From W3P20-009 sp963639155 (GTDB lineage Bacteria; Bacteroidota; Bacteroidia; Bacteroidales; Marinilabiliaceae), in contig CAVHUG010000012.1 of assembly GCA_963639155.1 (NCBI GenBank), positions 8,559 through 72,558 of the forward strand: a stretch of 64,000 nt of DNA, read 5' to 3'. The notes beneath the pieces are model-generated. The model made no database searches. It had not been told where the DNA came from and saw nothing but the letters and a program-made list of their open reading frames with translations. Shown piece after piece: positions 27,408 through 36,286 of this stretch. Position numbers and translations under genes: made by a program. Position 1 is the first letter of the stretch. Each line of letters begins with the position of its first letter.

Positions 27408-28769
27408 TTACTTAACGACCTTTGCCATGGCAGTATACCTGTCGGCCTTGTTCTTTGGCACATAGATGACGAGCTTCTGCCCGATACGTATCATGCCGCG
27501 GCGGATGTTGTTCCAATAGACAAGGTCGTTGACCCTCACGCCAAAGCGTCGGGCTATCGTGCCTGGCACATCGCCACTCCTGACGGTATAGATAAGTTTG
27601 GCCTTGCCGTCGGGAGTCCTGCCTGCGTATACCGCCCCGCGCGAGTCGGTAATCTTGACAATCTTGTTGTCGGGGAAGTACTTCATCCTGTCGCGGGCGT
27701 AGACAGAGTCCTCGTGCGCGGCGAAGGAGAAAGTAGCGTCGACGGGCAGCACGAGACTGTAGATCTTGCCGTCGATGGCGGGAACTACATCGTGCTTATA
27801 CTGCGGATTGAGCTGCCTGATGAGATCGGTTTGGACACCCAGCACGGAGGTCACTTGGCTGAAGTGCAGCGGCTGATAGATCATGACAGTGTCGGTCGGC
27901 ATGATGGACTCGGACTCGCTTGCGAAAATATTATGCTCTTGCGCGTAGTTCATGGCGTAGGCGGCTGCGATGAAGGCAGGCACGTAGCCACGCGTCTCCC
28001 TGGGGAGGTTATAATATATCTTCCAAAAATCCTTTTGACCGCCCGAGCGGGCAATTGCCCGGTTGACGTTGCCAGGACCGCAGTTGTAGGCGGCGATGGC
28101 GAGATGCCAGTCACCGTACATATTGTAGAGGTCGCGCAAGAAGACGGCGGCAGCCTCGGTCGCCTTGACGGGGTCGCGACGCTCGTCTACATAGCTTGTA
28201 ACATTGAGACCGTACCTCTTGCCCGTGTAGTACATGAACTGCCAAAGTCCAGACGCGCCAACGCGGCTGAGTGCGTTAGGGTTGAGCGCGCTCTCGATGA
28301 TGGCCATATACTTCAGTTCAAGAGGCATGTCGTGGGCTTCCAGCACCCTCTCAAACAAGGGGAAATAGTAGTTAGAGAGTCCGAGCATTCGCTGCACGAG
28401 ATAGCGTCGCTTGACGACGTAAAGCTCGATGAAGCGTCGCACCTGATCATTGTAGACCATGGGGATGGGCGACATCATGGCCTGTAGGCGGTTGACGAAG
28501 ACTGAGTCTGGGACTCCTGCTATGAGGCTGTCCGCCACGGCTACGGAATCTGGCACGAAGTCATTGATTATAGGGCGCGTGCGGGTGTACCATGCAGAGA
28601 TGAGGCTGTCGACCTCGTAGCGCGGGATCTCGTTATTGTAGACGATGGAGTCGGCCTCCGCCTCGTACACGGCGGCGGTATCTGCTACTAATTCATCTTG
28701 CGCGACGGCTGTCGTCGCCATAGTGGCGAGCATAGCCGCCATCACGGGGATTGAGGTGTAGTGTCTCAA
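27408..28769 (-). CDS. MltD-like membrane-bound lytic transglycosylase with LysM
   Basis: A 453-residue exported protein with a signal peptide (MAAMLATMATTAVAQ). The SLT catalytic domain spans about 135-270: catalytic Glu159 in YMAIIESALNP, then SGLWQFMYYTGKRYGL and AIAAYNCGPGNVNRAI, the classic family 1 lytic transglycosylase motifs. One LysM domain near the C-terminus (about 395-440; YTVRSGDVPGTIARRFG) binds peptidoglycan; E. coli MltD has two. The enzyme cleaves the glycan strand between MurNAc and GlcNAc, making 1,6-anhydro ends. It lies 24 bases after the LytTR regulator, suggesting that the two-component system controls wall turnover. Confidence 0.92.
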   Translation of the reverse strand: MRHYTSIPVMAAMLATMATTAVAQDELVADTAAVYEAEADSIVYNNEIPRYEVDSLISAWYTRTRPIINDFVPDSVAVADSLIAGVPDSVFVNRLQAMMSPIPMVYNDQVRRFIELYVVKRRYLVQRMLGLSNYYFPLFERVLEAHDMPLELKYMAIIESALNPNALSRVGASGLWQFMYYTGKRYGLNVTSYVDERRDPVKATEAAAVFLRDLYNMYGDWHLAIAAYNCGPGNVNRAIARSGGQKDFWKIYYNLPRETRGYVPAFIAAAYAMNYAQEHNIFASESESIMPTDTVMIYQPLHFSQVTSVLGVQTDLIRQLNPQYKHDVVPAIDGKIYSLVLPVDATFSFAAHEDSVYARDRMKYFPDNKIVKITDSRGAVYAGRTPDGKAKLIYTVRSGDVPGTIARRFGVRVNDLVYWNNIRRGMIRIGQKLVIYVPKNKADRYTAMAKVVK

Positions 28770-28793
28770 AAGATATGTGCTTGGAATTGGGTG

Positions 28794-29573
28794 TTAAACG
28801 TTGAACAGCTTTTCTTGAACCGCATCCTTGAAAGACTTGCCGATGGGGACGTAAGGCTCGACGCCGTCAATCTTAAGTTGCGCGCCGTAGAGGGCTTTGA
28901 CCTTGTCGATACGGACGATGTATGATTTATGGACGCGCATGAAGAGTGACTGCGGCAGCGTCTCTTCGAGGTTCTTCAGAGACTCGAGCGTTATGACCTT
29001 CTCGATCTTGCCGCCCTCGCCTCGGGTGAAGATGGTGACATACTCGCGGAGCCCCTCGATATAGAGGATGTCGTCAATCTTAATGCGATGTATTTTGTGG
29101 TCGGCCTTGACAATGAGGACTCCGTCATTGGGAGCCGCCTCTTGCTGCGGCTGTGCGGGAGCCTGTTGGGTTGGGGCTGGTTGGGCAGCTCGTTGGCGGC
29201 TCTCGCTGACGCGCTGCATTGCCTTGCCGACGCACTGCATGAACCTGTCGAACGAGAACGGTTTGAGAAGGTAGTCGAGGACGTCGAGCTGGTAGCTCTC
29301 TATGGCGTAGTCGGAGTAGGCGGTGGTGAAGACGACCAAAGGGCGCACGGGGAGCATCTTGAGGAAGTTGAGACCGGTGATGTCGGGCATCTGGATGTCA
29401 AGGAACATGAGGTCGACCTTGCCATCTTGGATTATGGGGAGAGCCTCAAGTCCTGACTTACAACTTGCGACGAGTTCGAGGTTCGGGACTTTCTCGATGA
29501 ACTCTTTAAGCAGGATTCGCGCGGGGAACTCATCGTCGACGATGAGGCAGCGTATCTTGTTTTGCGTATCCAT
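28794..29573 (-). CDS. LytTR-family response regulator
   Basis: A 259-residue protein. The frame is open to 29657, but the ATG at 29573 starts exactly at the receiver domain (MDTQNKIRCLIVDDE). The receiver has acidic DDE, phospho-acceptor Asp59 in FLDIQMPD, Thr/Ser in FTTAYSDY and Lys in LLKPFSF. A Pro/Gln/Ala-rich linker (about 130-150) leads to a LytTR DNA-binding domain (about 158-259; IYIEGLREYVTIFT and FMRVHKSYIV). It is paired with the LytS-type kinase encoded 25 bases upstream, and followed by the transglycosylase gene. Confidence 0.95.
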   Translation of the reverse strand: MDTQNKIRCLIVDDEFPARILLKEFIEKVPNLELVASCKSGLEALPIIQDGKVDLMFLDIQMPDITGLNFLKMLPVRPLVVFTTAYSDYAIESYQLDVLDYLLKPFSFDRFMQCVGKAMQRVSESRQRAAQPAPTQQAPAQPQQEAAPNDGVLIVKADHKIHRIKIDDILYIEGLREYVTIFTRGEGGKIEKVITLESLKNLEETLPQSLFMRVHKSYIVRIDKVKALYGAQLKIDGVEPYVPIGKSFKDAVQEKLFNV

Positions 29574-29598
29574 ATCTACAAATGTAATAAGATTGGCA

Positions 29599-30627
29599 CT
29601 AAGCGGCAAACGTATCGATTTTGAGGAAGACGCCGAACTCGGTCTCCGTCTTGTCAATTTTCATCTCGTATCTTCCTGGATATAAAATATTTAGCCTCTT
29701 ACGGACATTCTCCACTCCTATACCTCCGACAATATCCTTGTTGATCGCTATGGGCGGCAGTGAGTTTCGGACTTGAAAGACGAGTATGGGCCCGAGGGTC
29801 TTGACGCTTACTTGTAGCCAGCCTTTTTTAGGGTTGTCGATGTTGCCATGCTTGAAGCTGTTCTCAATGAAGGGGATCAGGAGCATCGGCTCAATCATGA
29901 ACTCCTCATTGCAGCCAGAGGCATCCATACGGATATTGAGGTCGGAGTCGGTCTTAAGCTTTTGGAACTCGATGAAGTTGTTGATATACTCAATCTCCCT
30001 CTTCAGCTTAACCTTCTTATTCTCACTGTCATAGAGCGTGAAGCGGAGCATATCGGAGAGTTTGAGAATCATGTCTGGGGTCTTCTCGCTCTTGATTATC
30101 GAGAGGGCGTAGATGTTGTTGAGGGCGTTGAAGAGGAAGTGCGGGTTAATCTGCGTCTTGAGGAACTTCATCTCGAACTCGATGTTCTGGTGCCTCATGT
30201 CGATCTCCCTCATCTTGTTATTTTTCTCCTTGAGGTAGAAAGAGTAGAGTGAGCTTACGAAGAGCATGCCGACAAGAGGGAGTAGCCATCGGAAGGGGAT
30301 GTTGATGGCGTCGGGGTCGGCTGGGGGAGGAAATTGGCTCTCGTGCCAGAAGTCGAGCAGGTGCATGACCAGCAGCGTCAGGACCATGAGGGCAAGCACT
30401 CCGAGGGCGTAGCGTTGGTAGGAGCCACAGAAGAGCTGGCGCGGCATGAGGTAGTGGACGTTGACGAGGAAAGCCGACACGCACACTATGAGCATCTTAA
30501 CGACGAGGGGCAGGAAGTAGACGCCGTCTTTTATGAGCGAAGGCGCCGCAAATATGACGGCAAAGCCCGCCATGATTGCGATTTCGAGCCATGCGCGCTT
30601 TGAAGTAAGAGTCTTGGACTGCTCCAT
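29599..30627 (-). CDS. LytS/YehU-type sensor histidine kinase
   Basis: A 342-residue inner-membrane protein with four membrane helices (about 17-135) and no obvious extracellular sensor domain. A short coiled coil leads to the His_kinase domain (PF06580-type) with KTQINPHFLFNALNN, His163 being the phosphorylation site, and an HATPase region with IPFIENSFKHG and GGIGVENVRKRL. It phosphorylates the LytTR regulator encoded next. It is the first gene of the six-gene minus-strand run; a terminator of the preceding gene lies just upstream, and I see no consensus promoter in the short gap, so the promoter may overlap the hairpin. Confidence 0.93.
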   Translation of the reverse strand: MEQSKTLTSKRAWLEIAIMAGFAVIFAAPSLIKDGVYFLPLVVKMLIVCVSAFLVNVHYLMPRQLFCGSYQRYALGVLALMVLTLLVMHLLDFWHESQFPPPADPDAINIPFRWLLPLVGMLFVSSLYSFYLKEKNNKMREIDMRHQNIEFEMKFLKTQINPHFLFNALNNIYALSIIKSEKTPDMILKLSDMLRFTLYDSENKKVKLKREIEYINNFIEFQKLKTDSDLNIRMDASGCNEEFMIEPMLLIPFIENSFKHGNIDNPKKGWLQVSVKTLGPILVFQVRNSLPPIAINKDIVGGIGVENVRKRLNILYPGRYEMKIDKTETEFGVFLKIDTFAA

Positions 30628-30641
30628 TTGGATGCTAAATT

Positions 30642-30687
30642 GAAAAGAGAGCCCCTCGACCCCGCGGAGGGTGACGAGGGGCTCTCT
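30642..30687 (-). terminator. Rho-independent terminator of the Kelch operon
   Basis: AGAGAGCCCCTCG (30646-30658) pairs perfectly with 30675-30687; minus-strand reading ends in CTCTTTTCAATTT. It separates the Kelch genes from the kinase operon. Confidence 0.8.
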
Positions 30688-30714
30688 CTATGCTGTTTTA
30701 GAAAGTGAGCGTGC

Positions 30715-31938
30715 TTAATCGCGAGTCTCGCGGAAAGCCATAGGCTCGTAGGCCCAAGTCTCGTTGTAGAAAGTACCGCCCGAGCCAGTCACGGTCATGT
30801 CGTTGGACGCGCCAGTCGTGATGTAGGGGATCTCGCGCTCTCCGCGTCCGTCTAGGTCGCCACGGAGAGTGAAAGTGACGGAGAAGATGCGGAAGGAGCC
30901 CTCGAAGTCGCCACGAGGCATCCAGTAGTCGTACTTAGGATTGTACTCCCAAGTAGCGGTGGAGTTGCCCGAGAGGGTTGTACCCATGGTGACGTAAGCG
31001 CGGCAGGCATCGGTGCCATCGTCGACGACGAAAGCGGAGGCGCCATAGCGCGCAAGAGTCGTATAGGCGTCATCGAAAGTATCATAGGACTGGTCCTTAG
31101 CGTTGCGAAGGGTCTGCCAAGTGTTGGTCTCGGCGTCGTAACGCTGGAAAGACTGGGTCGCACCGCCGTTGCTACCGCCGAAGACGTAGCCGTAGGCCTT
31201 GCCATCGACATGGCATACGAAAGAAGTGGCGCGGGTACGAGGAACGCCGATGCTCTGAACGGCAGTCCATGTGGTTCCGTCGAACTTGTAGAAGTCGCCG
31301 AGGATGTTGTTGTCATAGTCCTCGCCGCAGCCTACATAGGCGACGTTATCGATAACGAAGCAGGTGGCGTAGCGCACAGCATCGCCTGGGTAGGTTGGAG
31401 CCTTTTCCCAGCTATTGGTCTTCGGGTCGTAGCACCAGAAATCGTTGAGGTAGTTCTCGCCATCGTAGCCGAGACCAACGTAACCTTTTCCGTTGATGGA
31501 GAAACCGACTGCGCCGTTACGTGCGGCAGCCTCACGCGGCATGGAAGCGACAGCGACGTTGTAGGGGACATTCTCCTTGTAGTATTTCTGTGTGGTAGCA
31601 GCCTTGGCGGTATCGGTCTCGGAGTAAAGTTTCTCGTAACGTGCCGTCCAGCTGGGGCTGCCCTCGGAGTTGAGGGAAACCATATAGAAGTCGCGGAAAC
31701 GCTCTTGCTCCTCGGTCTTGTTGGTGTTGGCACCTGTGCCGATGAAGGCGCAGAGGGTGTCGCCTACCTCCATTTGGAAGCAGACAGCTCCGCCACGAGG
31801 AACGCCAGGGAAATAGCTGTAGGTCTGATACCAGTTGCCATAGGTTTTCTGCTCAGTATCACCTTCGCAGCCTACGACGGTGGCGGAGAGAGCCACTACG
31901 GCGAGGGCCTTGAGCGTGTTGGCGAAAATTCGTCTCAT
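30715..31938 (-). CDS. Kelch-repeat lipoprotein A
   Basis: A 407-residue lipoprotein: signal sequence with lipobox VVGC, followed by EGDTE, acidic residues of the kind that send lipoproteins to the cell surface in Bacteroidetes. The rest is a beta-propeller of Kelch-like blades; each has a G-K-x-Y-V-G-x-G turn and a W-x-Y/F-D-P strand (GKGYVGLGYDG, FWCYDPKTNSWEKAP, AYVGCGEDYDN, AYGYVFGGSNGG, ATWEYNPKYDYW). It is a close paralog of the upstream gene, with the same blade order. It has its own -7 box, so it may be made separately from the rest of the module. The ligand is unknown. Confidence 0.8.
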   Translation of the reverse strand: MRRIFANTLKALAVVALSATVVGCEGDTEQKTYGNWYQTYSYFPGVPRGGAVCFQMEVGDTLCAFIGTGANTNKTEEQERFRDFYMVSLNSEGSPSWTARYEKLYSETDTAKAATTQKYYKENVPYNVAVASMPREAAARNGAVGFSINGKGYVGLGYDGENYLNDFWCYDPKTNSWEKAPTYPGDAVRYATCFVIDNVAYVGCGEDYDNNILGDFYKFDGTTWTAVQSIGVPRTRATSFVCHVDGKAYGYVFGGSNGGATQSFQRYDAETNTWQTLRNAKDQSYDTFDDAYTTLARYGASAFVVDDGTDACRAYVTMGTTLSGNSTATWEYNPKYDYWMPRGDFEGSFRIFSVTFTLRGDLDGRGEREIPYITTGASNDMTVTGSGGTFYNETWAYEPMAFRETRD

Positions 31939-31958
31939 ATAGTCTATTAAGTTTTATG

Positions 31959-31966
31959 CAAAGATA
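31959..31966 (-). promoter_or_regulatory. -7 box for Kelch lipoprotein A
   Basis: TATCTTTG on the minus strand, 21 bases before the ATG at 31938. No well-spaced -33 TTG is visible. Confidence 0.5.
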
Positions 31967-32043
31967 AGTAGTTTCCTGATTGTGTCGTTGAATAATCAAC
32001 GAAAGTGGGCGTGTGGTGTGGGAGGGGCGTTATGTGTTCAACA

Positions 32044-33216
32044 TTAGTCGCGCTCGTTCCACATCTCGTTGGGGATGAAAGCCCACGTGTCGGCATAGAA
32101 TTTACCATTGGAGCCAGAGACAGTGAGGTCGCTGGTGCCGCCCGTGGTGACGAAGCCCGTCTGCTTCCAACCCGTGCCGTCGACATTGGCGTTGAGGACA
32201 AAAGAGACAGCGAACTTGCGAGGTCCGCCCTCGAAAGAGGCTTTTTGCACCCAACGGTCGGTGAAGGGGTTGTATTCCCACGTCAGCTGACCGCTGCCGT
32301 TTGGACCTCCTGTTGTCACATATACGCGTGTGTCGCTGGTATTATCATCGACGACGAAAGCCGTCGCGCCGTAGCCTGCGAGCTGACCATACTGGTCGTC
32401 GAACGTCTCCTCGGTAGCGTCGCGAAGTTGCGCCTTTTGAGACCAATCTTGCACCTCTGGGTCATAGCACTCGAGTGTTGAAATCTTGCCGCCGTTGGTA
32501 CCGCCGTAGAGGTAGCCCTTGCCGTTGCATACGAAAGCGGAGGCTTGTGAGCGTGGGACGGAACAGGACTGAACGGGTTCCCAGTTTGTGCCATCGAAGC
32601 GGTAGCAATCGCCAAGGATGTTATTGTCTGCATCCTCACCGCCTCCAACATAGGCGTAGCCGTCGATTACGAAAGAGAAAGCGAAGCGGACAGCGTCGCC
32701 CATGTAAGGGGTAGCCTCCGTCCACGAGTTAGTCTCCGGGTCGTAGCACCAGAAATCGTTGAGGCAGTCGGAGCCGTCGAAGCCGAGACCGACGTAGCCT
32801 TTATTGTTAAGAGTGAAGGCTACAGCACCATTGCGCGCCTTGGCTTTTGAGGGCAGAGAAGCGACGGCCGTGGTGCAGGGGACGCCAGCTGCCAACTGGT
32901 CGTCGGACAGACGATCGTAGCGGACAGTCTCTTGAAGGCCTTCAGCCGTGTAGGTGAACATATAGAAGTCAGAGAAACGTTCGGACTCCTTTGCGTTTGC
33001 CATGTTTGCACCTGTACCGACGACAGCGCGGAGCGTATCGTTTATGACGAGGGGGAAGCAGACGGCGCCACCACGAGGCGTGCCGAGAAAATATTTATAT
33101 GTGTTCCTCCAGTTGCCCTGATGGATGTCATTATCGATCTCCTCGCATCCGATGAAAGCGACGGAGAGGGCGGCTAAGGACATGGTGGTCAGGGTTTTAG
33201 CGAAAGGCCTAATCAT
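32044..33216 (-). CDS. Kelch-repeat lipoprotein B
   Basis: A 390-residue lipoprotein with lipobox VAFIGC followed by EEIDND (surface-type acidic signal). The Kelch propeller has the same order as lipoprotein A: TPRGGAVCF, VGTGAN, NKGYVGLGFDGSDCLNDF, FWCYDPETNSWTEA, AYVGGGEDADNNILG, GYLYGGTNGG. The two are therefore a tandem duplication that has diverged, especially in the last blades. It follows the beta-barrel gene by 40 bases on the same strand and is probably part of the DUF4270 operon. Confidence 0.8.
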   Translation of the reverse strand: MIRPFAKTLTTMSLAALSVAFIGCEEIDNDIHQGNWRNTYKYFLGTPRGGAVCFPLVINDTLRAVVGTGANMANAKESERFSDFYMFTYTAEGLQETVRYDRLSDDQLAAGVPCTTAVASLPSKAKARNGAVAFTLNNKGYVGLGFDGSDCLNDFWCYDPETNSWTEATPYMGDAVRFAFSFVIDGYAYVGGGEDADNNILGDCYRFDGTNWEPVQSCSVPRSQASAFVCNGKGYLYGGTNGGKISTLECYDPEVQDWSQKAQLRDATEETFDDQYGQLAGYGATAFVVDDNTSDTRVYVTTGGPNGSGQLTWEYNPFTDRWVQKASFEGGPRKFAVSFVLNANVDGTGWKQTGFVTTGGTSDLTVSGSNGKFYADTWAFIPNEMWNERD

Positions 33217-33256
33217 ATATTGTCAGTTATCTTGCTTGATAGGTAAATAATCAATG

Positions 33257-34507
33257 TTATTCGAACTTGGAGCGCAGGAACCAAGTTTCACGGATGTTGA
33301 GGGCGACCTTGAAGTTGTTGAACTTCTCTTCGATCATGCCGTTTGCCGTCGTGCCGCGGTTTTGCCTCTCGTAGGAGACAGTTATGGCGTTGCGCGAGCG
33401 TCCGAGCGGGACTGTCAGACCGAGTGAGAAGCCGCTCTGCATGAGGTTTACGGACTGGAGGTCGAGATAGTCGCGACCGTAGAAGCCGCCGACGCGGTAG
33501 CGGATCCTCTTGTAGAACGGATCATCGGGCTTACCCGGGGAGTATTGAAGACCGCCGGAGACGGTATAGGTGTCGCGGAAAGAGACATTCTCCTTGAACT
33601 TGGTGTTCTCGACATCACCCCATTCGCTGACCTTGTACTCGACGGTGCCGAGGAGCTTGTGGCGCTCGAAGGTGAAGCCTGCCCCGTAGTAGCGCGGGAT
33701 GTAGAATCGGTTAGGCGTGGAGTCGTCGGTCTCGAGCTCCTGAATGCTGTTGTAGATGGTCTGCTTGTATGAGGTGTGGAGCCACATCTTTGGGGCGTAC
33801 ATGGCGCCGAAGCGGAAATTGTTGTCGCCGATGTTGAAGTCGAATTGCGTTCCGACCTCCCAATAGATGTTGTTTACGGCGTAGTTTCTCTTATTATATA
33901 TGTCCTCACCGCCGATGCTCTCGGAGAAGCAAGCTTTCTCGAGGTGCTCGATATTACCCCATATGACAGAAAAGTTGCCGCCCAGGGTCCAGTGGTTGAA
34001 GAGAGTGAACGCAGCATTGATGAACGCCTGGCTGAGACCGCCACTGCCGCTGTGCTCATTGGTGTATTGGCTGTCGGTGCCGACGATATCCTTGGTCTCG
34101 CTCATGCGGTAGCCGACGGTGGAATAGGGGGCGTAGCCGATCGCCATGGCGAGCCATTTGCGGCCACGGAAGCCCATTGTTATGCCGTCGATGTTGGCGG
34201 AGTATACCGTAGCCGTCTCATAGCCGCTGTGCTCACGGGCGTAGAAGCCTCGGAACTGGAAGTTGAAATAGAAAGTGAGGCTGTCGAGATTGGAGATGCC
34301 GGCAGGGTTGGAGATGTTGACCCACTCATTGGGGGCGAGAGCGATGCCAGAATGTCCGAGCGCAGTGGCAGCCGCATCCTCCTTAGGGGTGATGATGCCC
34401 ACGCCGTACATTGAGTAAGGCGAGGATGTGCTATTTTGCGCGAAAGAAGCCAGCGGGGCTGCAAAGGCGCAGAGAGAGAGGGCGAGTAGGCGTCTAACGT
34501 TCTTCAC
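33257..34507 (-). CDS. Outer-membrane beta-barrel protein (FadL/OMPP1-like)
   Basis: A 416-residue exported protein. After the signal peptide (LLALSLCAFAAPLASFAQ) comes SSPYSMYGVG and a stretch with GHSGIALAPNEWVNISNPAG, the N-terminal plug-like NPAG signature seen in FadL/TodX-type barrels of Bacteroidetes. The remainder has alternating aromatic strands up to a C-terminal FLRSKFE. FadL-type channels import hydrophobic compounds, but many Bacteroidetes members have no known substrate. Its start overlaps the end of the DUF4270 gene by 14 bases, so the two are coupled; the Kelch lipoprotein genes follow. Confidence 0.7.
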   Translation of the reverse strand: MKNVRRLLALSLCAFAAPLASFAQNSTSSPYSMYGVGIITPKEDAAATALGHSGIALAPNEWVNISNPAGISNLDSLTFYFNFQFRGFYAREHSGYETATVYSANIDGITMGFRGRKWLAMAIGYAPYSTVGYRMSETKDIVGTDSQYTNEHSGSGGLSQAFINAAFTLFNHWTLGGNFSVIWGNIEHLEKACFSESIGGEDIYNKRNYAVNNIYWEVGTQFDFNIGDNNFRFGAMYAPKMWLHTSYKQTIYNSIQELETDDSTPNRFYIPRYYGAGFTFERHKLLGTVEYKVSEWGDVENTKFKENVSFRDTYTVSGGLQYSPGKPDDPFYKRIRYRVGGFYGRDYLDLQSVNLMQSGFSLGLTVPLGRSRNAITVSYERQNRGTTANGMIEEKFNNFKVALNIRETWFLRSKFE

Positions 34508-35903
34508 GGTCGAAGTTGTAGAAGGTTACCTCGAGCACCGAGCGATGCAGGTCTACACCGTGCCCGTTGAAAATCATAAAGTTGTAGTTGGTGGGTTCCA
34601 TGCTGCTGCCCCAAGTGAGGACGAGGCCATTATTCTCGTCGACAAGGTCTTTTGAGAGAATGGTGTTGATGTAGTATGTTATGTCGGCATAGTAGTACAT
34701 CTCGGAGCGGTCGAAAGCGTCGTAGACGAGCGTCGAATGGACGTTGGCTCCAGAGGAGTTGATGACGCTGTTAGTAATGACGTTTCCTTTGTTGACCTCG
34801 TGGAGGTAGAAAGTCGTTGGGATACGGTTCTTGTCGTAGCTGCCGACTTTCGGATAGAGCTTGAGCACGGCCTTGACGATGTGCTGATATTTGCTCATGT
34901 TCTTGAGGCTCTCGATGGAGGGGAAGTTGACGCGGGTATAGTAACCGAGACCCTCGTACATGACGGACTGGAGGTCGGCGGAATCCTCGACTGCCTGGAT
35001 GTATCGGTGGTTGAGGACTTCGGGCGAGAAGGCCTCGTCGGCGCCCTCGTTCCATACATTGTTGAACTGGAGGCTCGATCCTGTCATCTTGAATTGCCTC
35101 TCGACCTTGACGGCTTGGAAACCACGGATATGGCTGTGGAGACAGATCATGGTGGAGTCGGCATAGAAGCCGAGGAGTGACTTTGCGTCGTCGGAGGATG
35201 TTATCTTGATTCCCTTCATGAACTTGTCATAGTTCTGCGAGACGTCTCGCGAGCTCAGGTTGACCTGCGACTTGATGAAATCGACGAGGTGCTGTCCGAA
35301 TGTGTCATTAAGACGGAAACGGAGACGGGGGCGTGAGTTTGGACGGGGCTTAAAGACGAAAGAGCCGAGCAGGGAGTCGGCGGGGAAAGAGCGGACGTTG
35401 TAGAAGTTGGACTCGTTCTCGTCGGCGAACTCGAGTTTTTGTGCGAGGCACTCGACTCGTATCTCGAAAGGCTGTATGGTGTCGCGGTCTTGCGCGCACT
35501 CGAACTGGCCAGTATGTTTGAGCACGATGGTGCAGGAGTCGTAGATCTCCTTTTGGCTGCCTTGCCATCCGTAGTGCGTCGTTCCGCTTGGGAGGACGGG
35601 TTCGGCGAGACGGAGGTAGGAGTCGGAGCATATGGTTCCTATGGCGGGTTTCTCGGCACGGCCGACCCAGACCCTGTTCTGGCTTGAGGTGAGAACGGAA
35701 TCGAGTCGGAAGGTGGATAGCTGGATGGAAGTCGTAGACGTCATCTCGGCGTAGCTGTTGCTCTTGATGGTGCTCTGGCTGAGGTGGAAATCCTCGTCGC
35801 TGCAGGCAGCCACGAATGCGAGCAGGAGGGTGAGCATCGCCGCGAGCTTAGCGAGTCGGTGCTTGCGGCGTACGCCGGGTTGGTTAGAGTTGTTGAGAGT
35901 CAT
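34494..35903 (-). CDS. DUF4270-family surface lipoprotein
   Basis: A 469-residue lipoprotein. The signal sequence ends in FVAAC, followed by SDED, a strong surface-export signal in Bacteroidetes. The sequence STIKSNSYAEMTSTTSIQ and STFRLDSVLTSSQNRVWVG near the N-terminus is the usual opening of DUF4270 proteins: a Tyr/Thr-rich strand, then LDS and a VG turn. The rest is beta-rich, with a C-terminal YADITYYINTIL region. Function is unknown for the family. It is the first gene of an operon with a beta-barrel and at least one Kelch lipoprotein, suggesting a surface complex with an outer-membrane channel. Confidence 0.78.
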   Translation of the reverse strand: MTLNNSNQPGVRRKHRLAKLAAMLTLLLAFVAACSDEDFHLSQSTIKSNSYAEMTSTTSIQLSTFRLDSVLTSSQNRVWVGRAEKPAIGTICSDSYLRLAEPVLPSGTTHYGWQGSQKEIYDSCTIVLKHTGQFECAQDRDTIQPFEIRVECLAQKLEFADENESNFYNVRSFPADSLLGSFVFKPRPNSRPRLRFRLNDTFGQHLVDFIKSQVNLSSRDVSQNYDKFMKGIKITSSDDAKSLLGFYADSTMICLHSHIRGFQAVKVERQFKMTGSSLQFNNVWNEGADEAFSPEVLNHRYIQAVEDSADLQSVMYEGLGYYTRVNFPSIESLKNMSKYQHIVKAVLKLYPKVGSYDKNRIPTTFYLHEVNKGNVITNSVINSSGANVHSTLVYDAFDRSEMYYYADITYYINTILSKDLVDENNGLVLTWGSSMEPTNYNFMIFNGHGVDLHRSVLEVTFYNFDREER

Positions 35904-35948
35904 TCGTGTGTGTCGGGAATAGACATTTCATTTCAGACTACAAAGGAA

Positions 35949-35981
35949 CAAAAATAGAGCCAAACGACCGCAAGATTTCAA
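35949..35981 (-). promoter_or_regulatory. Promoter of the DUF4270 operon
   Basis: On the minus strand TTG (35981-35979), 22 bases, TATTTTTG (35956-35949), giving a leader of about 40 bases to the ATG at 35903. The spacing is slightly long. Confidence 0.5.
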
Positions 35982-36035
35982 CGAAAGTGTCCATTCTGTT
36001 GACGAAAGGCGGGAAAGAAAAGTTAGAGTCGGGGG

Positions 36036-36084
36036 AAAAGAAAAACAGGGTAGCTATCCGAGTCCGTTGACTTCAGCTACCCTG
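36036..36084 (-). terminator. Terminator of a minus-strand intergenic transcript
   Basis: CAGGGTAGCT (36046-36055) pairs perfectly with AGCTACCCTG (36075-36084); reading minus the stem is followed by TTTTTCTTTT. No annotated gene ends here, so it terminates the candidate small RNA. Confidence 0.75.
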
Positions 36085-36280
36085 CACCAATTCAAACACA
36101 TCTATGAAAAAAGTACTTTCTATCTTGTTGTTTGTCGACAAGGGATACCAAAGCCAATAATGCTGTCACGATGTGACATTATTTGCCGCGGCGGTCATCG
36201 CCGAAGCATTCATATTTTGGGGAACTTGTCAACAAAAGAGTGATTTGGTGCAGCCATTTTGTGGTATATCTGACCTTATC
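36040..36280 (-). ncRNA. Candidate structured small RNA, about 240 nt
   Basis: The 594-base gap between the DUF4270 gene and guaB has a minus-strand TATATTTG -7 box (36287-36294), then about 200 bases, then a strong intrinsic terminator with no gene between. The stretch is highly structured on this strand: an 11-bp helix with one G-U pair (TTGTTGACAAG near 36233 with CTTGTCGACAA near 36134), an inner hairpin with TGTCAC/GTGACA stem and AATAA/TTATT outer pairs (about 36155-36182), and the terminator. Only very short ORFs occur. It might instead be a long attenuated leader for DUF4270. It does not match any RNA class I can name. Confidence 0.4.
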
Positions 36281-36286
36281 ACACTC

